A model generated the notes under the pieces. It was not told the origin of the DNA. It saw only the letters and a program-made list of their open reading frames with translations, and made no database searches. Below, one piece after another: positions 7,749-15,601 of a DNA stretch of 64,000 nucleotides. Positions within the stretch are counted from its first letter, which is position 1. Each line of letters opens with the position of its first letter. The stretch comes from Chryseobacterium sp. JJR-5R. GTDB taxonomy: Bacteria; Bacteroidota; Bacteroidia; Flavobacteriales; Weeksellaceae. The position numbers were made by a program, and so were the translations under genes. The stretch is from NCBI RefSeq assembly GCF_034047335.1, contig NZ_CP139137.1:2480001-2544000 (forward strand), in the 5' to 3' direction.

Positions 7749-10307
7749 TTACTGTGCTACACAACGAACAGATCCACCACTTGGAGCATAATCATCAGTT
7801 ACCAAAGCCATGATACTTCCACTAATACTGAACTGTACCTGTAATGAAGAAGCGATTGTTGCATTGCTTCCATCGCCTTGTTGTTGTTTAAATCCTCTCG
7901 AAGACCAAATATGAATGAAGCCTCCTCTACCGGTTAAATTGCCGTTCTGCACATTATAAGGACCTAAAACATTTCCTCTTCTACCGGCTGTAGGGAGAAA
8001 CAGGTAAGGCTCGCGTTCAAAAACACCTTTTGAAAAGCCTAATCCGGAAGCGTAATTATTAGGATCAATGGTCCATGGCCCGATTGTCCACATATAATTA
8101 AATTTAATGAATTGTCTTATCGTTTCTAGGGCAGGAACAACGTATCCTGCAGGACATGGGTCTTTAGCTGTTTTCACTGATTCCTGCCATGAAGTTTCAC
8201 TCACAAAAGCATTGCTCCATCCTGCCGGAGTAGCCGTAGATGCCTGGTCCTGGGCCTGTGTAACCATAGGGGCAGAAGTTCCCCACTGGTATTTGGCTCC
8301 ATGTATCCCGGCTGACGGAGTAAAGGGGTCAAGACTGTAGTCAGCTCCAAGATTGTGGCACATAAAGGTTTTCCACTCTGTAAGTGATACATAAGCACCA
8401 CAACATGAACAGTCCTGTACGGATACCCTCAATTTTACCGTTTTATCCGTCCCTGTATTATTTGCACTGTCATTATAAATTACATAAATATCGGCAGTTA
8501 ATGCATTGTCTTTGGCTCTTCCTGTTGCCAGCGCATTCAGGTTTGTATTATAGCTTACCAATGCCGTTACCGTACTGGTAATGTTATTGCCGGAATTTCC
8601 TCCGCTGACAGAATTTATTACATTGCCATTATTGTTTACGAATATAAACCGTACGTTGCTTACTGTACCGGAAGGTGTAAAAATATAAGACTGTGTATTA
8701 ACAGCTGTTTGGCTGAAATCAGCTTTTTGAGAAATTCTTGATGCGGTATCTCCACATCCCAAAGAGGATGTCATCACAACGTCAAAGCATGTTCTGCCGG
8801 ATAATGTTCCGGCTCCTAATCCGGCCGTCGTAGGATCTTTTCCTACCGTGCGCGTAAAAGTACAGGCTTGCCCGCCTATGTTCACTGCAAATGTTGCTGT
8901 CCCAGCTGCTGAGGGTACTCCTGTAATATTATAGGTTACAGACCCTGTACCGGAAGAAAAGTTACCGCTTTGTAAAACAGCAGTTAGACCTGTTACCCCG
9001 GTTGACTGTACTGCCTGGGTAGCATATGATCCGGTACCTCCTGTGTATGAAATAGAAGTTGACACCCCTGAAGCAGGAAAATTAGCAACTAATGATCCTG
9101 TATGGGTAGGTGTACTGCAGGCTACTGCGGTTACTGTTCCAGTGTTGCTACATAATGTTCTCCAGGCACTGTCCTTTTTATAATTAAGGCATTTTTCAGT
9201 TGTGTTATAAACAATGAGTCCTTCTGCCGGCGAGGATATGTTATCACGCTCCGTGGCTGACATTCTCGGAGGTAAAAACCCCTGGCTGGTACTTGATATA
9301 TCAAGCTTTGCAGAGCTGTTCGGGGAAGATGTGCCTATTCCCATATTCCCTGTTCCTGAAAAAGACATGCTTTTATTGCCCTGGTCAATAGCGGTATTGG
9401 CAGATAACGCACCCCCAAGCCTTACCTCTGTACCGGACATGGTTAAACCGTTACCCGCTGTATATGAAGAACCGCCGGAATCAGCTCCCGGTGCCCAACT
9501 GGTCCCGTCGAACTTTAACACCTGGCCCAGGGCAGGAGCCGTAGATACAATCGGGGTACCGTTTATTCTTTCAACCTTGGTCACGTTGGAATTCGCCGCG
9601 GCAGTCACATCACCCGTAAGGGCAGACCGCTGGAATGAACTTCCGCTTAAAGTTACCGAGGCTGATCCTGTATAGGAAGACCCGCCGGATTCAGTACCCG
9701 GTGCCCAGCTGGTCCCGTCGAACTTCAATACCTGGCCCAGGGCAGGAGCCGTAGATACAACCGGGGTACCGTTTATTCTTTCAACCTTAGTCACGTTGGA
9801 ATTCCCCGCGGCAGTGACGTCGCCCGTAAGGGCAGACCGCTGGAATGAATTCCCACTTAAAGTTACCGAGGCTGATCCTGTATAGGAAGAACTGACTGAG
9901 GAAGATGGAGAAACAGGTTTCCATGTTCCCCCGTTTAAGCTCCCCGACCTGTTCTCGTAGTACCAGTAACCTGGAGTCAGCGTACCCTGCGTACTCCCCG
10001 CTCCCGCCACGCCGGAGGATGCCGTATTGTAAACGATTAAACCGTCATAATAATTGGGATAACTCGTTGGGGTACCTGTTACAGGACCGCCAAATGCATT
10101 GAAGGCCGTCAAATCTACCCGGGGAAACAGAAGGCCCTTACCTAATGTGGAAGAATTATTAATCGATACATTCGATGATGCGTCCAAAAATGCTGAGCTC
10201 GATGGGGCAGAGCTGAAAGTAGGGCTGTTTACGACCCTGATCTGTCCCTTGGTCTGCGACCATCCTACTACCGCAGTAAACAATGATAAATATAGATATG
10301 ATTTCAT
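7749..10307 (-). CDS. Surface protein with tandem repeats and C-terminal FISUMP domain (cassette gene A1)
   Basis: The 852-residue product begins with a signal peptide (MKSYLYLSLFTAVVGWSQ). Two 70-residue tandem repeats begin at residues 140 and 210 (SSYTGSASVTLSG). A GNMGIGTSSPNSSAKLDI segment follows, as in tail-fibre-like surface proteins, then the short module GLIVYNTTEKCL. Beyond residue 380 the sequence differs from its duplicate: it has an immunoglobulin-like stretch and, from about residue 635, a FISUMP domain (WKTFMCHNLGAD, DPCPAGYVVP and GGSVRCV). FISUMP domains occur in large Bacteroidota and Fibrobacter surface proteins. The first 380 residues are identical to the product of 11075-12241. 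The gene is 34 bases downstream of the 226-residue partner gene. Function is likely adhesion or surface structure, inferred from architecture. Confidence 0.82.
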   Translation of the reverse strand: MKSYLYLSLFTAVVGWSQTKGQIRVVNSPTFSSAPSSSAFLDASSNVSINNSSTLGKGLLFPRVDLTAFNAFGGPVTGTPTSYPNYYDGLIVYNTASSGVAGAGSTQGTLTPGYWYYENRSGSLNGGTWKPVSPSSSVSSSYTGSASVTLSGNSFQRSALTGDVTAAGNSNVTKVERINGTPVVSTAPALGQVLKFDGTSWAPGTESGGSSYTGSASVTLSGSSFQRSALTGDVTAAANSNVTKVERINGTPIVSTAPALGQVLKFDGTSWAPGADSGGSSYTAGNGLTMSGTEVRLGGALSANTAIDQGNKSMSFSGTGNMGIGTSSPNSSAKLDISSTSQGFLPPRMSATERDNISSPAEGLIVYNTTEKCLNYKKDSAWRTLCSNTGTVTAVACSTPTHTGSLVANFPASGVSTSISYTGGTGSYATQAVQSTGVTGLTAVLQSGNFSSGTGSVTYNITGVPSAAGTATFAVNIGGQACTFTRTVGKDPTTAGLGAGTLSGRTCFDVVMTSSLGCGDTASRISQKADFSQTAVNTQSYIFTPSGTVSNVRFIFVNNNGNVINSVSGGNSGNNITSTVTALVSYNTNLNALATGRAKDNALTADIYVIYNDSANNTGTDKTVKLRVSVQDCSCCGAYVSLTEWKTFMCHNLGADYSLDPFTPSAGIHGAKYQWGTSAPMVTQAQDQASTATPAGWSNAFVSETSWQESVKTAKDPCPAGYVVPALETIRQFIKFNYMWTIGPWTIDPNNYASGLGFSKGVFEREPYLFLPTAGRRGNVLGPYNVQNGNLTGRGGFIHIWSSRGFKQQQGDGSNATIASSLQVQFSISGSIMALVTDDYAPSGGSVRCVAQ
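9471..9890 (-). repeat. Two 210-bp in-frame tandem repeats inside gene A1
   Basis: Units at 9681-9890 and 9471-9680 encode 70 residues each and differ at only a few positions (GNSF against GSSF, AAGNS against AAANS, TPVV against TPIV). A partial third unit start (SSYT) lies at 9470. The same pair recurs at 11405-11824. Unit number could change by slippage without breaking the frame. Confidence 0.88.
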
Positions 10308-10341
10308 GATTCTGAAAGTTGTAAATTAGTATACGGGAATA

Positions 10342-11022
10342 TTATAAATTGGATTGTATAAGTGCCCAGGAGCCGGGCGAAGAACTAAGCCCTCCCCTGT
10401 ATATCAGTATCCCCTGGTATTGGGACGGGACATAATTAATATTGGTCTGGCTGATAAAGTTATTGGCCGTTACATTCCCGTTAAAGACAATATTCAGCTG
10501 TACATTATTAAAGCTTAAGTTCGAGATGTATACCACCTGGCCCGGCGTATACGCCTGACTGTCGGATAAATTCAGATCTACCGTAGGGCCCGATGCATTC
10601 TGGTCAACCGTTATGTAACCATCCCCGGGTAAAAGCGTGTAGCTCCCCGATGTTATATTGCGCAGGTTAAATGTGGAACCGGCAGCAGCGGTACCCGTTG
10701 AGATCCTGGACCACCTGGTACCATTAAAGTAATAATACCCGGCAGCCGTAATGCTTTCAGTCTTGCTTCCCGCAACGGGAGTAGTAACACCTGCTGTTGC
10801 ATAAATGATGGCCCCCGTCTGGGCAGTACCGTACTGCGCATCGCCGGCTTTTATCTGGTCTCCCGTTAAGCGGGGAGCGATAAACCCTTCAGCTTTGCTG
10901 CCGTCAGTCGTCTTAGCTGTAATATCAAGTGTGGCCCTGGGATTCTGGTTGTTTATTCCTACCTGCGAAAATGCAAAGGAAGAAATAGCCAGACCCGAAA
11001 TAAGTAGAACTTGTTTTCTCAT
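10342..11022 (-). CDS. Small secreted surface protein (cassette gene B1)
   Basis: The 226-residue product has a signal peptide (MRKQVLLISGLAISSFAFSQ). The start of the mature protein, VGINNQNPRATLDITAKT, is typical of Chryseobacterium surface proteins that also carry APRLTGDQIKAGDAQYG and AGYYYFNGTRWSRI motifs. The C-terminal half is predicted beta-rich and contains no catalytic motif I recognise. It is identical to the product of 12276-12956. The gene is 52 bases below the stop of A2 and 34 bases above the start of A1, so B and A are probably co-transcribed as repeated pairs. The role is unknown; a structural or adhesive role fits the context. Confidence 0.75.
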   Translation of the reverse strand: MRKQVLLISGLAISSFAFSQVGINNQNPRATLDITAKTTDGSKAEGFIAPRLTGDQIKAGDAQYGTAQTGAIIYATAGVTTPVAGSKTESITAAGYYYFNGTRWSRISTGTAAAGSTFNLRNITSGSYTLLPGDGYITVDQNASGPTVDLNLSDSQAYTPGQVVYISNLSFNNVQLNIVFNGNVTANNFISQTNINYVPSQYQGILIYRGGLSSSPGSWALIQSNL

Positions 11023-11074
11023 TGGTGATTTTTTTATTAATTATATGTTATTTTATTACTTGGATTAAAAAATT

Positions 11075-12241
11075 TTATTCCCCACACAGACTTATCCAAC
11101 TGTTGGAAATTCTAGAGTTGAGGCATTTTTCAGTTGTGTTATAAACAATGAGTCCTTCTGCCGGCGAGGATATGTTATCACGCTCCGTGGCTGACATTCT
11201 CGGAGGTAAAAACCCCTGGCTGGTACTTGATATATCAAGCTTTGCAGAGCTGTTCGGGGAAGATGTGCCTATTCCCATATTCCCTGTTCCTGAAAAAGAC
11301 ATGCTTTTATTGCCCTGGTCAATAGCGGTATTGGCAGATAACGCACCCCCAAGCCTTACCTCTGTACCGGACATGGTTAAACCGTTACCCGCTGTATATG
11401 AAGAACCGCCGGAATCAGCTCCCGGTGCCCAACTGGTCCCGTCGAACTTTAACACCTGGCCCAGGGCAGGAGCCGTAGATACAATCGGGGTACCGTTTAT
11501 TCTTTCAACCTTGGTCACGTTGGAATTCGCCGCGGCAGTCACATCACCCGTAAGGGCAGACCGCTGGAATGAACTTCCGCTTAAAGTTACCGAGGCTGAT
11601 CCTGTATAGGAAGACCCGCCGGATTCAGTACCCGGTGCCCAGCTGGTCCCGTCGAACTTCAATACCTGGCCCAGGGCAGGAGCCGTAGATACAACCGGGG
11701 TACCGTTTATTCTTTCAACCTTAGTCACGTTGGAATTCCCCGCGGCAGTGACGTCGCCCGTAAGGGCAGACCGCTGGAATGAATTCCCACTTAAAGTTAC
11801 CGAGGCTGATCCTGTATAGGAAGAACTGACTGAGGAAGATGGAGAAACAGGTTTCCATGTTCCCCCGTTTAAGCTCCCCGACCTGTTCTCGTAGTACCAG
11901 TAACCTGGAGTCAGCGTACCCTGCGTACTCCCCGCTCCCGCCACGCCGGAGGATGCCGTATTGTAAACGATTAAACCGTCATAATAATTGGGATAACTCG
12001 TTGGGGTACCTGTTACAGGACCGCCAAATGCATTGAAGGCCGTCAAATCTACCCGGGGAAACAGAAGGCCCTTACCTAATGTGGAAGAATTATTAATCGA
12101 TACATTCGATGATGCGTCCAAAAATGCTGAGCTCGATGGGGCAGAGCTGAAAGTAGGGCTGTTTACGACCCTGATCTGTCCCTTGGTCTGCGACCATCCT
12201 ACTACCGCAGTAAACAATGATAAATATAGATATGATTTCAT
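11075..12241 (-). CDS. Short surface protein sharing its N-terminus with gene A1 (cassette gene A2)
   Basis: The 388-residue product is identical to the first 380 or so residues of the 852-residue protein: same signal peptide, same two 70-residue repeats, same GIGTSSPNSSAKLDI segment. It ends after the CLNS module with NSWISLCGE and has no FISUMP region. The ending is complete rather than truncated, because the same kind of short end (a W and a C a few residues apart near the C-terminus) is found in other surface proteins here. A2 may represent the ancestral length, and A1 a fusion of the duplicated front to a FISUMP tail. The gene follows B2 by 34 bases. Confidence 0.78.
   Translation of the reverse strand: MKSYLYLSLFTAVVGWSQTKGQIRVVNSPTFSSAPSSSAFLDASSNVSINNSSTLGKGLLFPRVDLTAFNAFGGPVTGTPTSYPNYYDGLIVYNTASSGVAGAGSTQGTLTPGYWYYENRSGSLNGGTWKPVSPSSSVSSSYTGSASVTLSGNSFQRSALTGDVTAAGNSNVTKVERINGTPVVSTAPALGQVLKFDGTSWAPGTESGGSSYTGSASVTLSGSSFQRSALTGDVTAAANSNVTKVERINGTPIVSTAPALGQVLKFDGTSWAPGADSGGSSYTAGNGLTMSGTEVRLGGALSANTAIDQGNKSMSFSGTGNMGIGTSSPNSSAKLDISSTSQGFLPPRMSATERDNISSPAEGLIVYNTTEKCLNSRISNSWISLCGE
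11405..11824 (-). repeat. Two 210-bp in-frame tandem repeats inside gene A2
   Basis: This is the same pair of 70-codon units as in gene A1, displaced by 1934 bases, and part of the larger duplication. Confidence 0.88.
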
Positions 12242-12275
12242 GATTCTGAAAGTTGTAAATTAGTATACGGGAATA

Positions 12276-12956
12276 TTATAAATTGGATTGTATAAGTGCC
12301 CAGGAGCCGGGCGAAGAACTAAGCCCTCCCCTGTATATCAGTATCCCCTGGTATTGGGACGGGACATAATTAATATTGGTCTGGCTGATAAAGTTATTGG
12401 CCGTTACATTCCCGTTAAAGACAATATTCAGCTGTACATTATTAAAGCTTAAGTTCGAGATGTATACCACCTGGCCCGGCGTATACGCCTGACTGTCGGA
12501 TAAATTCAGATCTACCGTAGGGCCCGATGCATTCTGGTCAACCGTTATGTAACCATCCCCGGGTAAAAGCGTGTAGCTCCCCGATGTTATATTGCGCAGG
12601 TTAAATGTGGAACCGGCAGCAGCGGTACCCGTTGAGATCCTGGACCACCTGGTACCATTAAAGTAATAATACCCGGCAGCCGTAATGCTTTCAGTCTTGC
12701 TTCCCGCAACGGGAGTAGTAACACCTGCTGTTGCATAAATGATGGCCCCCGTCTGGGCAGTACCGTACTGCGCATCGCCGGCTTTTATCTGGTCTCCCGT
12801 TAAGCGGGGAGCGATAAACCCTTCAGCTTTGCTGCCGTCAGTCGTCTTAGCTGTAATATCAAGTGTGGCCCTGGGATTCTGGTTGTTTATTCCTACCTGC
12901 GAAAATGCAAAGGAAGAAATAGCCAGACCCGAAATAAGTAGAACTTGTTTTCTCAT
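12276..12956 (-). CDS. Small secreted surface protein (cassette gene B2)
   Basis: The protein is identical to that of 10342-11022: 226 residues, signal peptide, VGINNQNPRATLDI start and beta-rich body. As the first gene of the run B2-A2-B1-A1, its upstream DNA (12985 onward) is the likely site of the cassette promoter. No function can be assigned beyond a secreted, probably surface-exposed protein. Confidence 0.75.
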   Translation of the reverse strand: MRKQVLLISGLAISSFAFSQVGINNQNPRATLDITAKTTDGSKAEGFIAPRLTGDQIKAGDAQYGTAQTGAIIYATAGVTTPVAGSKTESITAAGYYYFNGTRWSRISTGTAAAGSTFNLRNITSGSYTLLPGDGYITVDQNASGPTVDLNLSDSQAYTPGQVVYISNLSFNNVQLNIVFNGNVTANNFISQTNINYVPSQYQGILIYRGGLSSSPGSWALIQSNL

Positions 12957-12984
12957 TGGTGATTTTTTTATTAATTATATGTTA

Positions 12985-13799
12985 AAACCAACATTTTCAA
13001 TAAAAACAATAGCAGGCATTTAATTTATATTTAACTGCTTTGCTATTGTCTGGATATATAATTTATTTGTGTTTAATAATAATGGGTAGATCCTTCCCTG
13101 ACGATACAGGATTGAAATCTTGCTTAGAAGCATTTTCAAATGTATCCATAATCTGATACTTTCACAGGTAATTGATTTTCCTGCTTGGTTAAAACTGTAT
13201 TTATCGGGTAGTACAGTATAAATAACAATTCAAAATTTCATATTAAAAACACTGAATATCAGAACATTAAAAATTTTACAACTTATTTAAACACGTAAAT
13301 ACATCAGGAAAAGCATCTGTGAAAATCAAAACTTTTTATCTTCTTATAAAGGAAAATATATATTGTAAAGTCTTTGAAAATATATTTGAATCAGTAAAAG
13401 CAGGCTTATCTCATTCCATTCACCCGGTAGACAAAATTATTTTGACTTTAATTAGAAAACCATAGTATTTGGTTAAGAACCTGTCTAAACTTTATTCTTC
13501 TCAGAAATAAAGTTTACCTGAACTCTTCTATCCTGAAAAAGTTTAAATAGGTTTTACAACAAAAGAAATCTGAAAGCTAATAAACTCTACTGAAATCCTA
13601 TCAATTTTATAAAGGAGTAAAGATATACAAGAGAATCATAAATTGTTTTTTATATTCACATAAAAAGAAGAAGATTCAGCTTAAAATTTCCTGTTACTGG
13701 GATTATCAATATCAACTTGTCCCCGTGCCCGACCAATCATATTGACTGTTTTCTTTCTGATTTTGTTCAGATCAAATATTGATGGTGCCGATAACCTAC
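12985..13799. other. Gene-poor stretch upstream of the surface cassette
   Basis: About 800 AT-rich bases have no credible coding frame on either strand. The only structure noted is an imperfect inverted repeat with arms at about 13478-13492 and 13539-13553 (AACCTGTCTAAACTT and AAGTTTAAATAGGTT). The promoter for the B2-A2-B1-A1 run should lie near its left end, but I cannot point to a convincing TAnnTTTG box. Confidence 0.4.
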
Positions 13800-14822
13800 T
13801 TACTTTTTAATTATCTTTTTCTTAAAAATACCACTTGTAAGCTCTATAGTTACAACATAGACGCCTGCAGGTAAATTTCTTAAGTCTAAATGATTCTTAT
13901 CTAATTGTATATTTTTTCCAAAAACATCTGTAACTGAAACTGATTTAATATTTTCATCAGTTTTTACATAAAAAATACCTGTTGTAGGATTTGGATATAA
14001 AATTGGATCTGCGTTTTCTAAATGTCTTATTTCGTTTGTGGAAAGAACAGAAGCATTTGTAAATTTAAGATTAATATTATCAACGCCAGATACATTAGCT
14101 ACCGTATTTCCAGCTAAGGTATAAGATATAATACTAAAATCGCCAGGCGTAAGTCCGGGCTTAAGACTATAATTCGGATTACTAAATGAGAAAGTCCCTT
14201 CCGGAGAAGTCCAGGTACATGCGCCTGTGGTTTTATTGTAGGTAAAAGATACAGGTATCCAGCTATTAGCGGGATATGTTGCAGAACCCAATCCGATATT
14301 ATAAAAATTTGACTCTGCGGGTACAGAAACAGGGGATAAGCGAATTGATCCACCAAGCTTTTTTGTCGTATAGTTATAATTAATTCCTATAATTCCTTTA
14401 GGCGTACTATCAAATACAGCGAATTGAATTCTTCCTGATCCTATGGAAGGGCCGGTATATATTTCCAGTGATCCGCTTAATATATTGTTTCCGACAGCAG
14501 CAACCGTATTGATTTTCTTAACAGCATGCCTGTTATGAACATTTGTTTCATCGGCATAAGGTCCCGGTGTTGGCTGCCCGGGACCGGTAATTAATTTCAG
14601 AGAATTTCCATGAGCTGCATCAAAAATACCAATCTGAAAATCAGCGGGTGTTGCTGATCCTGCAGATGTATAATATCCGCCCTGTCCGGGGATCCCGCCT
14701 GTGGTATCACTACTCAAATTTCCTAAATTAAAGGAACTGAAGTTTTCACTCTGTATTATCTGAATCTGTGCAACTGCCATATGAGAACATACTAACAGAG
14801 CATAAAGTAATTTTTTTTTCAT
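13800..14822 (-). CDS. T9SS-sorted secreted protein of unknown function
   Basis: The 340-residue protein has a signal peptide (MKKKLLYALLVCSHMAVAQ) and a type A sorting tail from about residue 265 (ILYPNPTTGIFYVKT, then LPAGVYVVTIE, ending FKKKIIKK). The middle is beta-rich with SGSLEIYTGPSIGSGRIQF and a VDNINLKF strand. This is compatible with a concanavalin-like jelly roll, though no catalytic residues are recognisable. It should be exported across the outer membrane by T9SS. It lies downstream of the candidate immunity gene, separated by 214 bases, so an operon is uncertain. Confidence 0.75.
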   Translation of the reverse strand: MKKKLLYALLVCSHMAVAQIQIIQSENFSSFNLGNLSSDTTGGIPGQGGYYTSAGSATPADFQIGIFDAAHGNSLKLITGPGQPTPGPYADETNVHNRHAVKKINTVAAVGNNILSGSLEIYTGPSIGSGRIQFAVFDSTPKGIIGINYNYTTKKLGGSIRLSPVSVPAESNFYNIGLGSATYPANSWIPVSFTYNKTTGACTWTSPEGTFSFSNPNYSLKPGLTPGDFSIISYTLAGNTVANVSGVDNINLKFTNASVLSTNEIRHLENADPILYPNPTTGIFYVKTDENIKSVSVTDVFGKNIQLDKNHLDLRNLPAGVYVVTIELTSGIFKKKIIKK

Positions 14823-15036
14823 AATGTTTTTAATTTAAATAGTACAGTTTCGGATCTTCTAAATTTCGTTTCTACAGTAGCTGATTATCAATGTTAACGT
14901 ACCGTTTTTTAGCATACAAAAGATTTTTATAAGTATCTTAAAATTTTTAATCGGGATTTAAATTATTATATATCAGACCTATAACATATATTACTTATTT
15001 TTATATAATGTTTCAGCGGACTCCTTATAAGTTCCG

Positions 15037-15585
15037 TTATTTGCAGATCACTTTTTCAACATCTCCTGTAGTTCCGTTAATTTCTGTAATAATTACTGAG
15101 CCAAATTTACCGTCATATTCCCCGCTATGATAGATTACGTATTTTCCTATGGAATCTTCATTGTAGTTTCTGTCGATTCTTGTATTATTGGAAAGTATAT
15201 CAATCCCTTTTTCTTCACAAAACTTAATAATATCCTGAGGTGTTACTACATAATGTTTATCCATATCCGTTTTCTTTATCAATCTCCCATTTATATCAAA
15301 CTCATATTTAATACCTACTATAGCTCCTCCATTTCTTAAAACAACATGCTTTTTTTTGATAATTGCCTGGTGACTGTATTCTTTATAAACGGAAAAGCAG
15401 CTTCCGGAACGGGTGGTACAGGAAACAAACCAGCCCCCGTCTTCACCCGCCACTTCCTGTATAATAATTCCATTATTTACGGTATAAGACTTTACCAGTC
15501 CATTTTTGTTATTGAGATAAAACTTATCTTTATCAAAATATTCAATTCTGTCATTGATAAGTTGCTTATAATCTTCTGTTCTCAT
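15037..15585 (-). CDS. Candidate immunity protein for the VgrG-linked metzincin effector
   Basis: The 182-residue product starts 16 bases after the vgrG copy 2 stop codon, on the same strand, and has no signal peptide. I recognise no family. Visible features are a lysine- and tyrosine-rich N-terminus, a repeated beta-strand pattern (GGAIVGIKYEFDINGRLIKK) and a C-terminal GKFGSVIITEINGTTGDVEKVICK-like strand pair cut here to its core GSVIITEINGTTGDV. The assignment as an immunity protein rests on position: a small orphan gene immediately after an effector-bearing vgrG is the usual arrangement. A small lipoprotein-free inhibitor of a protease would act in the cytoplasm. It could also be an unrelated hypothetical gene. 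Confidence 0.55.
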   Translation of the reverse strand: MRTEDYKQLINDRIEYFDKDKFYLNNKNGLVKSYTVNNGIIIQEVAGEDGGWFVSCTTRSGSCFSVYKEYSHQAIIKKKHVVLRNGGAIVGIKYEFDINGRLIKKTDMDKHYVVTPQDIIKFCEEKGIDILSNNTRIDRNYNEDSIGKYVIYHSGEYDGKFGSVIITEINGTTGDVEKVICK

Positions 15586-15601
15586 AAGGTATTATTAGGA
15601 T

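Larger units (their letters stand above)
9187..11050. repeat. 1864-bp tandem duplication, unit 1
   Basis: Bases 9187-11050 match 11121-12984 at a constant offset of 1934, and I saw no mismatch where I compared them. The unit contains the 226-residue gene and the first 373 or so codons of the 852-residue gene. Only 70 bases separate the units, and these hold the distinct tail of the shorter surface protein. Such identity suggests a recent duplication or ongoing gene conversion. Confidence 0.9.
11121..12984. repeat. 1864-bp tandem duplication, unit 2
   Basis: This is the second unit of the direct repeat starting at 9187. It ends upstream of the B2 start codon at the shared sequence TTATATGTTA, after which the two flanks differ completely. 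The shared leader means B1 and B2 carry the same 28 bases of upstream DNA. Confidence 0.9.

Noticed and set aside
9214-9675. 153-codon frame antisense to the surface cassette, repeated at 11148-11609
   Set aside because: The length comes from absence of stops opposite a repeat-rich gene; no start context or domain.
13478-13553. Imperfect inverted repeat upstream of the cassette
   Set aside because: Arms of 15 bases with mismatches 45 bases apart in AT-rich DNA are likely by chance; noted only as structure.
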